The translations under genes were made by a program, and so were the position numbers. This document shows positions 35,557 to 46,934 of a DNA stretch of 64,000 nt, piece by piece. Every line of letters starts with the position of its first letter. Positions within the stretch are counted from its first letter, which is position 1. The DNA lies in the NCBI GenBank assembly GCA_003058525.1, contig QBVD01000032.1, positions 1-64,000 of the forward strand, written 5' to 3'. Below the pieces are notes generated by a model. The model made no database searches. It was given only the letters and a program-made list of their open reading frames with translations, and was not told the origin of the DNA. The stretch comes from a gamma proteobacterium symbiont of Ctena orbiculata (lineage in GTDB: Bacteria; Pseudomonadota; Gammaproteobacteria; Chromatiales; Chromatiaceae).

Positions 35557-36238
35557 CTACGGACGTATCGCCAAAGACGGTATCTGGGATAACAACATTG
35601 TCTTTGCCCAGGCACTGGGGCTTTGTCCCTTGCTCGCCGTCACGGGCACCGCAAGCAATGGACTTGGCATGGGCCTGGCCTCCACGGTGGTGATGATCGC
35701 CTCCGGTCTTCTGATCTCCCTGTTCAGGGGCATCATCACCCCCCAGGTACGTATCCCGGTCTTCGTGTTGATCATCGCCGTCCTGGTTACCCTGGTGGAT
35801 ATGTTCATGAATGCCTGGATGCACGATCTGCACAAGGTGTTGGGACTGTTCATCCCTCTGATTGTCACCAACTGCGCCATCCTGGGGCGGGCCGAATCCT
35901 TCGCATCGCGCAACAGCATACTCCCTTCCCTGTTTGACGGCTTGATGATGGGCGCCGGCTTCACCATGGTGCTGGTGATACTGGGCGCGGCGAGAGAAGT
36001 GCTCGGTAGTGGGACCCTGTTTGCCAATGCCGTCCTGTTGCTCGGTCACTGGGCTTCATTCATGGAGTTGACGCTGATCCCGGACTACAAAGGATTCCTG
36101 TTGATCATCCTGCCTCCCGGTGGCTTTGTTGTACTTGGGTTCCTGCTGGCCGGCAAGCGGCTCGTGGATAGAATTCTGAACTATCGTCAGAAGCGTGTAA
36201 CAACACCGAAAGATTCGGCTACGGCCACACCTACCTAA
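35546..36238 (+). CDS. rnfE: Rnf complex subunit RnfE
   Basis: RnfE is the second membrane-embedded partner of RnfA. Its 230 residues contain about six helices and the motifs NNIVFAQALGLCPLLAV and VTNCAILGRAESFAS, the second holding the Cys that pairs with RnfA. The start codon overlaps the 3' end of rnfG by 11 bases. It is followed by rnfH. Confidence 0.95.
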   Translation: MSSDYGRIAKDGIWDNNIVFAQALGLCPLLAVTGTASNGLGMGLASTVVMIASGLLISLFRGIITPQVRIPVFVLIIAVLVTLVDMFMNAWMHDLHKVLGLFIPLIVTNCAILGRAESFASRNSILPSLFDGLMMGAGFTMVLVILGAAREVLGSGTLFANAVLLLGHWASFMELTLIPDYKGFLLIILPPGGFVVLGFLLAGKRLVDRILNYRQKRVTTPKDSATATPT

Positions 36239-36249
36239 AGGTCACTGAC

Positions 36250-36510
36250 ATGAATATCGGCGTCGCCTATGCCGACCGATTCAAACAGGTCTGGCTGAAA
36301 CTTGAAGTACCGGACGGCAGCACGGTACTCGAAGCAATCGAGCACTCCGGTATGCTGGAGCAGTTTCCGGAAATCGATCTGGATAAGCAGAAGGTAGGTA
36401 TCTTCGGCAAGGTGACCAAACTGGATGCGACAGTTGAAGAGGATGCGAGAATCGAGATCTACCGAGAAATCACTGCCGATCCTGAGCTGGTGGAGAGACG
36501 GGATGAGTGA
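36250..36510 (+). CDS. rnfH: RnfH family ubiquitin-like protein
   Basis: The 86-residue beta-grasp protein has the RnfH motif VGIFGKVTKLDATVEEDARI and the C-terminal IEIYREITADP. It is a small cytoplasmic member of the rnf operon in proteobacterial nif-associated sets, with unclear activity. It follows rnfE by 11 bases. The end of the operon is marked by a hairpin at 36675. Confidence 0.9.
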   Translation: MNIGVAYADRFKQVWLKLEVPDGSTVLEAIEHSGMLEQFPEIDLDKQKVGIFGKVTKLDATVEEDARIEIYREITADPELVERRDE

Positions 36511-36674
36511 ACGTGAAAATCCATAAACAACGGGCAGTTTACAACACCTTGTTCTCTACTGAGACCGAAGATCAAATCCTTCACTTTTTGAGAGGGCGCG
36601 ACTATGTCATGGGCTACAGATGGCCAAAATTGGGCCACAGCAAGGCAATAGAAGATGGATCGAAAGAAATAAAA

Positions 36675-36703
36675 AAGCCAGGCACTCGTAAGTACCTGGC
36701 TTT
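36675..36703. terminator. terminator between rnf and tRNA-fMet/nuo (bidirectional)
   Basis: An AAGCCAGG/CCTGGCTT stem with a 12-base loop is followed on the minus strand by a T-run, ending the tRNA-fMet/nuo transcripts. On the plus strand it is followed by TTTCCTGTTTTT, so it may also stop rnf transcription. Confidence 0.8.
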
Positions 36704-36716
36704 CCTGTTTTTCATT

Positions 36717-36793
<77 letters not shown>

Positions 36794-36854
36794 TCAAGGA
36801 GGGGGCATACTACCCGTCTTGCAGCCGGATGACAAGTCCTTTACAGCAGAAAAC

Positions 36855-38303
36855 TCAGTTGCCGATTGCGCTGCTGCAGAGCGAGAGTAATCCGGCCGGA
36901 AACAGGCCTAGAATCAGCATCGCCAGACCATTCAGGGAAAGCACAACTTGAGTATCCATACCCACCGTCAGCGGCGATTCATCCAACGGCTCGTCGAAAT
37001 AGATCAGCTTGATGACCCGGATGTAATAGAAAGCCCCGATAATGGAAAAGAAAACCCCCACCACGGCCAGCCAGGTCAGATTGACCGAGACTACGGCGTC
37101 GAGCACAAACAGCTTGGCGAAGAAACCAACGGTGGGAGGCACTCCCGCCATGGAGAACATCAACAGCAGCATCATACCGGCAAACCAGGGGTTACGCTGA
37201 TTGAGCCCCTTGAAGTCATCCAGGTTCTCCGCCTCGAAGCCCTTGCGGCTAAGCGCGATCACCACACCGAAGCCGCCAGCCGACATCAGCGCATAGACCA
37301 GGGTATAGAACATCGCCGCAGTATAACCCTCTTTGGTACCTGCCAGGATTCCGAGCAGGATAAAACCCACATGAGAGATGGTGGAATAGGCCAGCATACG
37401 TTTGATATTGGTCTGGGCGATGGCGATCAGATTCCCGATGCCCATGGAGAGAACCGAGAGGATGATCAGCATCCCCTGCCAGCCCTCCCAGCCGGCGTGC
37501 AGATCGGCCAAACCATCCACCAGCAGGCGCATCGCCAGAGCGAAAGCGGCAATCTTTGGCGCGCTGCCGATAAACAGGGTAACCGCGGTAGGCGCACCGT
37601 GATAGATATCGGGCACCCACATATGGAAAGGAACCGCACCCAGTTTGAAGGCCAGACCGATCACCAGGAAAACAATACCGAACACCATCACCAGTTGATT
37701 CAGGTCGCCCTTATCCACCAACTGCGCCAACTCGTCAAAGCGGAGCGTGCCGGTGGCGCCGTAGATCATCGATATACCATACAGCAACATGCCGGAGGCG
37801 AGTGCGCCCAGGACAAAGTACTTCATGGCCGCCTCGGCGCCATGGGGTGAATTTCTGTTGAAGGCCACCAGGGCATAGAGACAGAGCGCCAGCAGTTCCA
37901 GGCCCAGATAGATGGTCAGGAAACTGTTGGCGGAGGTCATGATCATCATGCCCAGCACCGCGAACAGGCCCAGGGTATAGAATTCGCCCTTGAACAGATC
38001 CCGGTCGCGCAGATAGTCCTTTGCGTAGAGAAAGGCAAGAAAGCTGATAACCAGTATCCCCAGCTTCAACAGATCGCTCATCGGATCGCGTATGTAGCTG
38101 CCGTCAAAAATGATCTGGGTACCCGGCTGGGAGACGAGCAAGGTAACGGCCGCGGTGATCATCAGGCCCACCTGGGTGATACCGTAACTGACGATGCGCT
38201 GGCTCTCGCGGATGAACAAATCGACCACCAGCACCACACAGGCCAGGGTCAGCAGAGATATTTCCGGCAGTACCGGGATCAGTTGTGTTGTATCGAATTG
38301 CAT
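36855..38303 (-). CDS. nuoN: NADH-quinone oxidoreductase subunit N
   Basis: The 482-residue antiporter-like subunit of complex I, with about 14 membrane helices. Conserved segments include [25 protein letters not shown] and [10 protein letters not shown], which carries the functional Lys/His region shared by NuoL, NuoM and NuoN. It is the last gene of the nuo operon. It follows nuoM with a 29-base gap and is followed by tRNA-fMet on the same strand. Confidence 0.97.
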   Translation of the reverse strand: MQFDTTQLIPVLPEISLLTLACVVLVVDLFIRESQRIVSYGITQVGLMITAAVTLLVSQPGTQIIFDGSYIRDPMSDLLKLGILVISFLAFLYAKDYLRDRDLFKGEFYTLGLFAVLGMMIMTSANSFLTIYLGLELLALCLYALVAFNRNSPHGAEAAMKYFVLGALASGMLLYGISMIYGATGTLRFDELAQLVDKGDLNQLVMVFGIVFLVIGLAFKLGAVPFHMWVPDIYHGAPTAVTLFIGSAPKIAAFALAMRLLVDGLADLHAGWEGWQGMLIILSVLSMGIGNLIAIAQTNIKRMLAYSTISHVGFILLGILAGTKEGYTAAMFYTLVYALMSAGGFGVVIALSRKGFEAENLDDFKGLNQRNPWFAGMMLLLMFSMAGVPPTVGFFAKLFVLDAVVSVNLTWLAVVGVFFSIIGAFYYIRVIKLIYFDEPLDESPLTVGMDTQVVLSLNGLAMLILGLFPAGLLSLCSSAIGN

Positions 38304-38332
38304 TTGAACGCTACCGAGTCGGGCTCCGCCAG

Positions 38333-39844
38333 TTAAAGTTTCGACACTGCGATATGCTGCAGCAGGTTATTGACGGAGGCATCCATTACCTCAACCAGGG
38401 GTGCCGGCCACAGACCCAACAGCAGCACTGCCGCCGCCAGAGTACCCAGCACGATATATTCACGTTGATTCATATCCTCCAACGCCGCCACGCCCTCGTT
38501 GGTGACATCGCCGAAGACCACCCGCTTGACCATCCACAGAGTGTAGGCGGCACCGATAATCAGGGTGGTGGCCGCAAGGAAGGCATACCAGAAATCGGCA
38601 CGGAAACTGGCCAGGATGACCATGAACTCGCCGACGAAACCGGAGGTGCCCGGCAGTCCCGCATTGGCCATGGCGAAGAAGACCATGAAGGCGCCGAACA
38701 CCGGCATGGTGTTCACCACACCACCGTAATCCTTGATCTCGCGGCTATGCAGTCGATCGTAGAGCACTCCGACACAGAGGAACAGGGCCGCCGAGATGAA
38801 ACCGTGGGAGATCATCTGCACCATGCCGCCTTCCATGCCCAGGGCGGCGCCGCTGCCCGCGTTGTTCTGGCTGATGATGAAGACGATGAAGAAGCCCAGG
38901 GTGACGAAACCCATGTGGGCAATCGACGAATAGGCGATCAATTTCTTCATATCCTGCTGGATCAGGGCGACGAAGCCGATGTAGACCACCGCAATCAAGG
39001 ACATGCCTATGATGAGCCAATCCAATGTGTGGCTGGCGTCGGGGGTGATCGGCAGACTGAAGCGCAGGAAGCCGTAGCCGCCGATCTTCAACATGATCGC
39101 CGCCAGGACCACCGATCCACCGGTCGGGGCCTCCACATGGGCATCCGGCAGCCAGGTGTGAACAGGCCACATCGGCACCTTTACCGCAAACGCCAGGAGG
39201 AAAGCGATGAAGATCAGGATTTGCTCGGTCAGGTTCAGTTTAAGGGTATGGAAGCCGAGGATATCGAAGCTGCCCGACTGGAAGTACATGTAGATCAGGG
39301 CGACCAGCATGAACACAGAACCGAGAAAGGTATAGAGGAAGAACTTGATGGTGGCGTAGACCCGGTTGGCGCCACCCCAGATGCCGATGATGAGAAACAT
39401 CGGAATCAGCATGGCTTCCCAGAAAACGTAGAAAAGCATTGCATCCAGGGCCGAGAAGACGCCCACCATCACCCCCTCCATGATCAGGAAGGCGGCCATG
39501 TATTGTGAAGGACGATACTTGATCACCTCCCAACCGGCGATGACCACCAGCGGGGTAATGAAAGTGGTGAGGATGATCAGCGGCATGGAGATGCCGTCAA
39601 TGCCCATGTAGTACTCTACATCGAATGAGGGTATCCAGGGCACCCGCTCCACGAACTGCATCGCCGAGGTCGAACTGTCGAAGGCGAACCAGAGCGGAAG
39701 ACTGACGATAAAGGTCAGGATAGCGATAATCAGGGCGGTCCACTTGGTTGCGTTCGCCTCACGATCGCCACTGGCGAGCACCATGAAACCTCCGATGATC
39801 GGAAGCCAGACCGTAAGACTTAAGATAGGCCAATCGGCAATCAT
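38333..39844 (-). CDS. nuoM: NADH-quinone oxidoreductase subunit M
   Basis: A 503-residue antiporter-like membrane subunit of complex I that helps translocate protons. It has [18 protein letters not shown], the conserved [14 protein letters not shown] segment with the essential Glu near residue 143, [19 protein letters not shown], and [15 protein letters not shown]. It lies between nuoL and nuoN in standard order. Confidence 0.97.
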   Translation of the reverse strand: MIADWPILSLTVWLPIIGGFMVLASGDREANATKWTALIIAILTFIVSLPLWFAFDSSTSAMQFVERVPWIPSFDVEYYMGIDGISMPLIILTTFITPLVVIAGWEVIKYRPSQYMAAFLIMEGVMVGVFSALDAMLFYVFWEAMLIPMFLIIGIWGGANRVYATIKFFLYTFLGSVFMLVALIYMYFQSGSFDILGFHTLKLNLTEQILIFIAFLLAFAVKVPMWPVHTWLPDAHVEAPTGGSVVLAAIMLKIGGYGFLRFSLPITPDASHTLDWLIIGMSLIAVVYIGFVALIQQDMKKLIAYSSIAHMGFVTLGFFIVFIISQNNAGSGAALGMEGGMVQMISHGFISAALFLCVGVLYDRLHSREIKDYGGVVNTMPVFGAFMVFFAMANAGLPGTSGFVGEFMVILASFRADFWYAFLAATTLIIGAAYTLWMVKRVVFGDVTNEGVAALEDMNQREYIVLGTLAAAVLLLGLWPAPLVEVMDASVNNLLQHIAVSKL

Positions 39845-39856
39845 GCTAAAGATCCT

Positions 39857-41845
39857 TTACAAGAATACAAACCAGGTCAGCAACAACAGCAGACCCAGAA
39901 TCATGGCAATGGCATAGTGGTAGAGATAGCCGCTTTGCAGATGGCGTACCACCGAAGCGAGCCAACCCACCGAGTAGGCGGAACCGTTCACCGCCAGTCC
40001 GTCGATAAGACCGCGATCACCCACCAGCCAGAGAAACTTGCCCAGTCCGCGGCTGCCGGCAGCGAAAACCACCTGATAGGCCTCGTCGAACCAGTATTTC
40101 TTGTCCAGTAGGGTATACAGGGGCGCCGCGATCGATTTGATCTTATCCGCCCATGCCGGATTCAACATATAGATGTAAAAGGCCAAACCCAAGCCGGCCA
40201 TGGCCAGATAGAAGGCAGGACTCGCATAAGTATGCGCCAGCATGCCATTGCCGCTGTGGACTACCGCCTGTACCGCGGCCAGCGTATCGTGCTCAGGCAG
40301 AACATGGAACACATCCTTGAACCAGTCGCCAAACAGCATCGGATCGATAGTCAGGTAACCGAGGATCACCGAGGGAATAGCCAGCAGGATCAGCGGTATC
40401 GTCACCACCTTGGGCGATTCGTGCAGATGCGCCTTGGCGTGCTCGTCCCGGGGACCCTCGCCATGGAAGACCAGGAAGAACATGCGGAAGCTGTAGAGGG
40501 CGGTTACAAAGACACCGGCCAGCACCAACACATAGGCATAGCTTGAGCCACCGATGGTTGAGTGGTGTACCGCCTCGATGATGGCGTCCTTGGAGAAGAA
40601 ACCGGAAAAGAATGGAAAACCGATCAGCGCCAGGGATCCCAGTAACGATGTCCAGTAGGTGATCGGCATATATTTGCGCACACCGCCCATGTTGCGGATA
40701 TCCTGGTCATGGTGCATGCCGATAATAACCGAACCGGCGGCGAGGAAGAGCAGTGCCTTGAAGAAGGCGTGGGTCATCAGGTGGAAGATACCGGCGGCGT
40801 AGGCAGAGGCCCCCAGGGCGACCATCATGTAACCCAGCTGGGATAGGGTCGAATAGGCCACCACGCGCTTGATGTCATTCTGCACGATACCGATCAGACC
40901 GGTGAAGAAGGCGGTTGTGGCGCCGATCACCAGCACGAAGCTGAGCGCCGTCTCCGAAAGCTCATACAGGGGTGACATGCGTGCCACCATAAAGATACCG
41001 GCGGTCACCATAGTCGCGGCATGGATCAGGGCGGAGATCGGGGTCGGGCCCTCCATCGAGTCGGGCAGCCACACATGCAGCGGTACCTGCGCGGATTTGC
41101 CCATAGCCCCGATGAACAGGAGGATACCGATCACCGACATCAACGACCAGTTGCTGTCGCCCCAGATCTGGATCTGGGTATCGGCCAGGCCCGGTGCCTT
41201 GGCAAAGACCTCGGCATAATCGAGGCTGTTGGTGTACATGGCGATGGCGGCAATGCCGAGAATGAAACCGAAATCACCCACCCGGTTGACCAAAAAGGCC
41301 TTCAGGTTGGCGAAGATCGCCGTCGGCCGCACCGACCAGAAACCGATCAGCAGATAGGAGACCAGGCCCACCGCTTCCCAACCGAAGAACAGCTGCAGAA
41401 AGTTGTTGGACATGACCAGCATCAGCATGGAGAAGGTAAACAGTGAAATGTAGCTGAAGAAGCGCTGATAGGAGTTGCGCCCCGCCAGGCTTGTCTTGGG
41501 CCAGTTGTGCGCGTCGTCGGCCATGTAGCCGATGGTGTAGATATGGACACAGAAGGAGACGAAGGTCACCACGCTGATCATCACTGCGGTCAGCTGATCC
41601 ACCAGGAAACCCACCTCCATGTTGATACCGTCGCTTACCATCCAGGTGTAGACGGAACCGTTGAAGATTTCGGCATCGTCGAACATGAAGCCCTTGAGCA
41701 CATAGAGCGAGAGCAACGTCGAGATGCCAACGCCCGTGCTCGTCACCCAATGAGACCAGCCGCGACCGATGGAACCACCGAAAAAGCCGGCTATGATGGC
41801 ACCCACCAACGGCGCCAGCACAATTGTCAGATAGATATTTTCCAT
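39857..41845 (-). CDS. nuoL: NADH-quinone oxidoreductase subunit L
   Basis: The 662-residue largest membrane subunit of complex I, with a C-terminal lateral helix region. Characteristic motifs are FFGWEAVGLVSYLLIGFW, VWLPDSMEGPTPISALIHAA and KRVVAYSTLSQLGYMMVALG. It follows nuoK after a 190-base gap that holds one of the inverted repeat pairs, an unusual insertion inside the nuo operon. Confidence 0.97.
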   Translation of the reverse strand: MENIYLTIVLAPLVGAIIAGFFGGSIGRGWSHWVTSTGVGISTLLSLYVLKGFMFDDAEIFNGSVYTWMVSDGINMEVGFLVDQLTAVMISVVTFVSFCVHIYTIGYMADDAHNWPKTSLAGRNSYQRFFSYISLFTFSMLMLVMSNNFLQLFFGWEAVGLVSYLLIGFWSVRPTAIFANLKAFLVNRVGDFGFILGIAAIAMYTNSLDYAEVFAKAPGLADTQIQIWGDSNWSLMSVIGILLFIGAMGKSAQVPLHVWLPDSMEGPTPISALIHAATMVTAGIFMVARMSPLYELSETALSFVLVIGATTAFFTGLIGIVQNDIKRVVAYSTLSQLGYMMVALGASAYAAGIFHLMTHAFFKALLFLAAGSVIIGMHHDQDIRNMGGVRKYMPITYWTSLLGSLALIGFPFFSGFFSKDAIIEAVHHSTIGGSSYAYVLVLAGVFVTALYSFRMFFLVFHGEGPRDEHAKAHLHESPKVVTIPLILLAIPSVILGYLTIDPMLFGDWFKDVFHVLPEHDTLAAVQAVVHSGNGMLAHTYASPAFYLAMAGLGLAFYIYMLNPAWADKIKSIAAPLYTLLDKKYWFDEAYQVVFAAGSRGLGKFLWLVGDRGLIDGLAVNGSAYSVGWLASVVRHLQSGYLYHYAIAMILGLLLLLTWFVFL

Positions 41846-41863
41846 AACCGTTTCTTTTTAAAA

Positions 41864-42026
41864 AGTCCGCAAATGAACGCAAATAAACACTAATATTGTT
41901 AATGCATCTGACATATCATCCAGCGAACCAATATACCTAGTGTTCAAACTCGTTCTCTTTTAAGCCAAGTCCCGAAAATGAAACACTTAAAAACCATTTG
42001 CGTTTATTAGCGTTCATTTGCGGACT
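41864..42026. repeat. paired inverted repeat 1, between nuoK and nuoL
   Basis: Arms at 41864-41893 and 41996-42026 share AGTCCGCAAATGAACGC and an AATAAAC-type extension in inverted orientation. The interior (about 100 bases) has no coding capacity. The arm begins 19 bases upstream of the nuoL start, so the pair sits in a translated operon without interrupting a gene. Confidence 0.8.
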
Positions 42027-42035
42027 GATAAATCC

Positions 42036-42341
42036 CTACCCTCTCAATACATCCATATCCTCAACATTGATGCTCCGCTTGCTGCGGAACAGCACCACCA
42101 GAATGGCCAGGCCGATAGCAGCCTCGGCAGCGGCCACAGTGAGGATAAAGAAGACAAAAACCTGTCCGGCGGTATCACCGAGAAAATGGGAGAAGGCGAC
42201 AAAGTTGATGTTCACCGCCAACAGCATCAGCTCCACGCACATCAACAGAACGATAACGTTCTTACGGTTGATGAAGATCCCCGCGATGCTGATTGCGAAC
42301 AGGATGGCGCCGAGAATGAGATAGTCGGAAAGTGCAATCAT
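42036..42341 (-). CDS. nuoK: NADH-quinone oxidoreductase subunit K
   Basis: The 101-residue membrane subunit of complex I starts at [14 protein letters not shown] and has three helices with the conserved Glu in [12 protein letters not shown] and [14 protein letters not shown] longer frame reaches back into nuoJ, but the internal Met is the family start. It is followed by the repeat pair and nuoL. Confidence 0.95.
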   Translation of the reverse strand: MIALSDYLILGAILFAISIAGIFINRKNVIVLLMCVELMLLAVNINFVAFSHFLGDTAGQVFVFFILTVAAAEAAIGLAILVVLFRSKRSINVEDMDVLRG

Positions 42342-42348
42342 GTCTACA

Positions 42349-42951
42349 TCATCCCTTTTCAGCATCCATGGAGACCATCCGTACCCGGTCATCGCGCTTG
42401 ACCACCACCTGGGTGGCGGGATCGAGATACTTAGTGTCGGGTCGCTTACGCATCGTCAGGCCGATGGCAGCGATAATGGCGACCAGCAGAATCACCGCGG
42501 CAATCTCGAACGGATACATATAGACCGTATAGAGCACGCTACCCAGCTCCTCCGTATTGCTGTAATCCGCCGCATGCCTGGCCGGTGCGGCATATTGTTC
42601 CAGGCCGAAATTGTCGGGGCCGACGATCAGTATCAGTTCCGCAGCCATGGCGATCGCCATGATCACACCCAGCGGCAGCATCTTGATGAATCCCGCGCGC
42701 AAGACAGCAAGGTCGATATCCAGCATCATCAGTACGAAGAGGAACAGCACCATTACCGCCCCCACGTAGACCAGGACCAGGACGATGGCGAGAAACTCCG
42801 CCTCCGCAAGCAGCCAGATGCCGCTGCAGGCGACGAACGCAAGAATCAGGAACAGGGCTGAATGAACAGGATTACGCCGGGTCACAACCATCATCGCTGC
42901 AGCGATGATCACCGCAGAGAGGGCATAGAAAATCAGCTTTTCAAGTGTCAT
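42349..42951 (-). CDS. nuoJ: NADH-quinone oxidoreductase subunit J
   Basis: A 200-residue membrane subunit of complex I with five helices. It has [18 protein letters not shown], the conserved glycine/valine helix, and a variable C-terminus. The spacing to nuoK is 7 bases after correction of the nuoK start, and 41 bases separate it from nuoI. Confidence 0.96.
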   Translation of the reverse strand: MTLEKLIFYALSAVIIAAAMMVVTRRNPVHSALFLILAFVACSGIWLLAEAEFLAIVLVLVYVGAVMVLFLFVLMMLDIDLAVLRAGFIKMLPLGVIMAIAMAAELILIVGPDNFGLEQYAAPARHAADYSNTEELGSVLYTVYMYPFEIAAVILLVAIIAAIGLTMRKRPDTKYLDPATQVVVKRDDRVRMVSMDAEKG

Positions 42952-42992
42952 TTATTGGGTTTCCCTTGTCTGTTTCAAAGGTTGCCTGTCAA

Positions 42993-43481
42993 TTAGCGAT
43001 ACTTCGACTGGGCCTCGATATCGGCGGCAATCTGCGCCTCGTATTTATCGCCCACCGCCAGTAACTTCTCTTTGGTCATTATATTTTCACCGCGATTCTC
43101 GAAGTGGTACTCGTAGATGCGGGTCTCGACAATGGCATCCACCGGACAGGCCTCCTGGCAATAGCCGCAGTAGATACACTTAAACAGGTCGATGTCGTAA
43201 CGGGTCGTGCGCCGTGAGCCGTCTTCCCTCGGTTCGGCCTCTATGGTGATGGCCAGCGCCGGACAGGTCGCCTCACACAATTTGCAGGCAATGCAGCGCT
43301 CCTCGCCGCTTGGATAGCGGCGCAACGCATGAAGACCACGAAATCTGGGTGAGACCGGCGCCTTCTCTTCCGGATACATCACAGTGAACTTTTTACGGAA
43401 CAGATAGCGTCCGGTGACACTCAAGCCACGAAACAGCTCCAGCAGGAAAAGGCTCTTAAGATAGTTTGAAAGCACTTTCAT
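42993..43481 (-). CDS. nuoI: NADH-quinone oxidoreductase subunit I
   Basis: NuoI holds two [4Fe-4S] clusters (N6a, N6b) in the peripheral arm. The 162-residue sequence has [16 protein letters not shown] and [16 protein letters not shown], plus [20 protein letters not shown] near the start. The start at MKVLSNYLK (43481) is chosen over a longer frame that runs into nuoH. Confidence 0.96.
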   Translation of the reverse strand: MKVLSNYLKSLFLLELFRGLSVTGRYLFRKKFTVMYPEEKAPVSPRFRGLHALRRYPSGEERCIACKLCEATCPALAITIEAEPREDGSRRTTRYDIDLFKCIYCGYCQEACPVDAIVETRIYEYHFENRGENIMTKEKLLAVGDKYEAQIAADIEAQSKYR

Positions 43482-43492
43482 AGCAGGGCTCC

Positions 43493-44548
43493 TCAGTCGA
43501 ACCACCAGGGCATTTGATAGACCACAGCGAGACCTACAACAGCAATCCAGACAATGGTTATCGGAATGAACACCTTCCATCCGAGGCGCATGATCTGGTC
43601 ATAGCGATAGCGGGGAAAGGTGGCACGCAACCAGAGAAAAAGAAACATGAAAATGGCCGTCTTCATCACCAGCCAGACAAATCCCGGCACCCAGTCGAAC
43701 AACGGACCGAGCAGCGGCCAGCCATGGAAGGGTGAGAGCCAGCCACCAAGAAACATGACTGCCGTCAGTGCGGAGATCAGGATCATGTTGGCATATTCAG
43801 CGAGAAAGAATACCGCGAATACCATGCCGGAATATTCGACGTGGAAACCGGCGACGATCTCCGATTCACCCTCCGCCACATCAAAGGGTGCGCGATTGGT
43901 CTCGGCAACACCGGAGATCACATAGACACCGAACAGGGGCAGCAGCGGCAACCAGAACCAGGAGAAGATCCCCCCCTCCTGAGCCCTGACGATATCACCC
44001 AGATTAAGGCTGCCGGCGGCCACCAAGACACCGACCAGGGCGAAACCCATGGCGATCTCATAGGAGACGATCTGTGCCGATGAACGCAGCGCGCCGAGAA
44101 AAGCATATTTCGAGTTGGACGCCCACCCGGCAATGATGACGCCATACACACCGACCGAGGTCAGCGCCAGGATATAGAGCAGCCCGGCATTGATATCCGC
44201 CAGCACCAGCTCTTCATCAAAGGGAAAAACCGCCCAGGCGGCCAATGCCGGTCCGAGGGTAATTGCAGGCGCAATAACAAACAGCAGTTTATTGGCCTTT
44301 GCCGGGATCACGATCTCCTTGAACATCAACTTCACCGCATCAGCGATCGGTTGCAACCAACCCTTCGGACCAACACGATTGGGGCCGATGCGAACCTGCA
44401 TATAACCGATGATCTTGCGCTCGGCATAGGTAAAGTAGGCGACCGACAGCATTATCGGCGCGATGATGACGATAATCTTGATCAAGGTCCAGATCAGATA
44501 CTGCAGTTCGGCGGGAAGGGATCCCCAGAGGCTGATAAAGAATTCCAT
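43493..44548 (-). CDS. nuoH: NADH-quinone oxidoreductase subunit H
   Basis: The quinone-site membrane subunit of complex I, 351 residues with eight helices. Motifs include [20 protein letters not shown] and [18 protein letters not shown], the conserved acidic loop near the quinone chamber. It lies directly between nuoG and nuoI. Confidence 0.97.
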   Translation of the reverse strand: MEFFISLWGSLPAELQYLIWTLIKIIVIIAPIMLSVAYFTYAERKIIGYMQVRIGPNRVGPKGWLQPIADAVKLMFKEIVIPAKANKLLFVIAPAITLGPALAAWAVFPFDEELVLADINAGLLYILALTSVGVYGVIIAGWASNSKYAFLGALRSSAQIVSYEIAMGFALVGVLVAAGSLNLGDIVRAQEGGIFSWFWLPLLPLFGVYVISGVAETNRAPFDVAEGESEIVAGFHVEYSGMVFAVFFLAEYANMILISALTAVMFLGGWLSPFHGWPLLGPLFDWVPGFVWLVMKTAIFMFLFLWLRATFPRYRYDQIMRLGWKVFIPITIVWIAVVGLAVVYQMPWWFD

Positions 44549-44551
44549 CGG

Positions 44552-46909
44552 TTATGCCTTCTCCACTGTCACTTCACCAAAGGGTTGGCCAAGCATTGAG
44601 GTATCCCTCAATCCTGTGGAGATCCACACACACCCCTGTGGAATTGAATCGTCCAATGCCACAGGGAGTGTTGCCTGGTAGCCGTTCTGCTTGATCAATG
44701 CGTTTTCTGCGGAGTTGAGACCCTGGCGTTCGGCCTCTATCGGATGCAGCCGAATCACCGCCTCGCCGGCATCCTTGGTCTGCTGCAGTGCCGTTGCCCG
44801 GCGTACCAGGGGATCGGTTGCATAGAGCGGCGTATCACCGCCACGCTGCAGACCATCCATGCCGAGTCTTGGTTCCAGATCCGTTGTTTGAGAGATCTTG
44901 TTATCCAGCGACACATCCTCACACAGGAGACGCAGCTCATCACCGATCTCGCCGGGATCGGTATAATCGAATCCCTGTTGATTCAGTAAATTGCCCAGGA
45001 CACGAAGTATCTTCCATCCGGGTCGCGCCTCACCCTGGGGTTTGACCGCCCCCCGGCACTGTTGCCAGGCACCTTCGGCATTCACATAGGTGCCGGAAGT
45101 CTCGGTGAATATCGCCATCGGCAACAGGATATCGCAACAGGCTTCCAGTTCAGGGCTGCGATAGGCACTGATGGCCACTACTGTATCTGCGCTCTGCAAT
45201 GCCGTTTGCGAGAGTGCGCCGTTATAGAAATCCATACCGGGCTCAACGCCCAGCAACAGATAACCTCTGCGTGGCTGCTGAAGCATGCCTAACGCATCCA
45301 GGCCGGTACTCTGTGCCGGTTTGCCGCCCGCCTGCAGGTAGGGGACTGCGCCGGCCAGCTGCGCACCAACACTGTTGACCGCGGCCGGCACGATCGACAG
45401 CTTGGCGCCGGTGGCCTCTGCCAGGCTGGCCGCGAGTGAATATAACAGGGAGAAGTCGGGATGCGATTGAGCCATGGCCCCCAGCATCACGGCTGATGTA
45501 TCACCGTCTTTAAGTCCCTCGGCAGCCGCCTTGGCGAACTCATCCGCATCGGCCGTGTCGAGCAGCCTTCCGATCGCGCCGCCCTCTTTGACACCGGCAG
45601 CCTTGGCCACCGCCGCCAGGCGTTTGACCATTTCACCCGGCGCGCATATCGATTGCCGGGATTTGAAATTGAGTTCCAGCTGTTGTGGCGTGATGAGATG
45701 AATATCAGCGCCGGCCAACGCAGCCTTGCGCAGGCGATGAGCCAGGATCGGTTGCTCCTTGCGCAGGTTGCCGCCTACCACGAGAGCGGCGTCCAGACTG
45801 TCGATTTCACCGATCTTCATACCCAGCCAGTTGACCTGTTTGAGACTGTTGTCGAGGCGGAAATCACCTTGGCGCAAACGGCTGTCGATATTGTTGCAAC
45901 CCATTCCGTTCATCAGTTTCTGTGTCAGATAGAGCTCTTCCAGGGTCGCAGTGGGTGAAATCAACGCACCGATCTGATCGGCCGTATTGATCTCCCCCAG
46001 ACTCGCCGCAGCCATCTCGAGCGCCATATCCCAACTCACATCCTTCCATTCGCCATCCTTCTTGATCATCGGCGCGGTCAGACGGTCGCTGCTGTAGAGC
46101 CCCTCGTAGCTGAAACGGTCTCGATCGGAAATCCAGGTTTCATTGATCGACTCATTGTCCCTGGGGTGTACCCGCATGACCTTGTTGCCACGCAGATGCA
46201 GATTGATATTCGAGCCCAGGCTGTCGTGAGGGGCTATGGCATCCACCTGGGTCAACTCCCAGGCCCGCGCATTGAAACGGAACGGCTTGGAGGTCAGCGC
46301 GCCTACCGGGCAGAGGTCGATGACGTTGCCGGAGAGTTCAGAATCCACACTTTTCTCGATGTAGGTACCGATGACGGTGTGTTCTCCCCGACCGGTGGCC
46401 CCCATCTCACGAATACCCGCAATCTCGTCACCGAAACGCACACAACGGGTACAATGGATACAACGGGTCATATCGGTGGCGATCAACGGCCCGATATTCT
46501 TATCCGCCACGACACGTTTGCCCTCGCTATAGCGGGAGACGTCCCGGCCGTAACCGATAGCGACGTCCTGTAGTTCACACTCGCCGCCCTGATCACAGAT
46601 CGGGCAGTCCAGCGGGTGGTTGATGAGCAGAAATTCCATGGTCCCCTTTTGGGCGGCCAGCGCCTTGGGGGAACGGGTGTAGACCTTCATGCCGTCAGCG
46701 ACCGGCGTCGCACAGGCCGGTAATGGCTTCGGCACCTTCTCCACCTCGACCAGACACATCCGGCAGTTGGCTGAAACAGAGAGCTTCTTGTGGTAGCAAA
46801 ACCGCGGAATACGGATACCTGCCGCATCGGTGACATCGATGAGCATGCTGCCGGCCTCTGCCTGCAACGCTTGGCCGTCTACTTCAATGGTGACTGTAGA
46901 ATCTGTCAT
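44552..46909 (-). CDS. nuoG: NADH-quinone oxidoreductase subunit G
   Basis: The 785-residue peripheral subunit starts with a [2Fe-2S] domain (CYHKKLSVSANCRMCLVEV), then the D-x-x-CPICDQGGECELQD motif and CIHCTRCVRFGDE. A molybdopterin-oxidoreductase-like domain follows, from about residue 220. It carries clusters N1b, N4 and N5. The gene is 3 bases before nuoH and 25 after nuoF. Confidence 0.97.
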   Translation of the reverse strand: MTDSTVTIEVDGQALQAEAGSMLIDVTDAAGIRIPRFCYHKKLSVSANCRMCLVEVEKVPKPLPACATPVADGMKVYTRSPKALAAQKGTMEFLLINHPLDCPICDQGGECELQDVAIGYGRDVSRYSEGKRVVADKNIGPLIATDMTRCIHCTRCVRFGDEIAGIREMGATGRGEHTVIGTYIEKSVDSELSGNVIDLCPVGALTSKPFRFNARAWELTQVDAIAPHDSLGSNINLHLRGNKVMRVHPRDNESINETWISDRDRFSYEGLYSSDRLTAPMIKKDGEWKDVSWDMALEMAAASLGEINTADQIGALISPTATLEELYLTQKLMNGMGCNNIDSRLRQGDFRLDNSLKQVNWLGMKIGEIDSLDAALVVGGNLRKEQPILAHRLRKAALAGADIHLITPQQLELNFKSRQSICAPGEMVKRLAAVAKAAGVKEGGAIGRLLDTADADEFAKAAAEGLKDGDTSAVMLGAMAQSHPDFSLLYSLAASLAEATGAKLSIVPAAVNSVGAQLAGAVPYLQAGGKPAQSTGLDALGMLQQPRRGYLLLGVEPGMDFYNGALSQTALQSADTVVAISAYRSPELEACCDILLPMAIFTETSGTYVNAEGAWQQCRGAVKPQGEARPGWKILRVLGNLLNQQGFDYTDPGEIGDELRLLCEDVSLDNKISQTTDLEPRLGMDGLQRGGDTPLYATDPLVRRATALQQTKDAGEAVIRLHPIEAERQGLNSAENALIKQNGYQATLPVALDDSIPQGCVWISTGLRDTSMLGQPFGEVTVEKA

Positions 46910-46934
46910 CTTCGTGTTCTATCTCTTCAAGACC

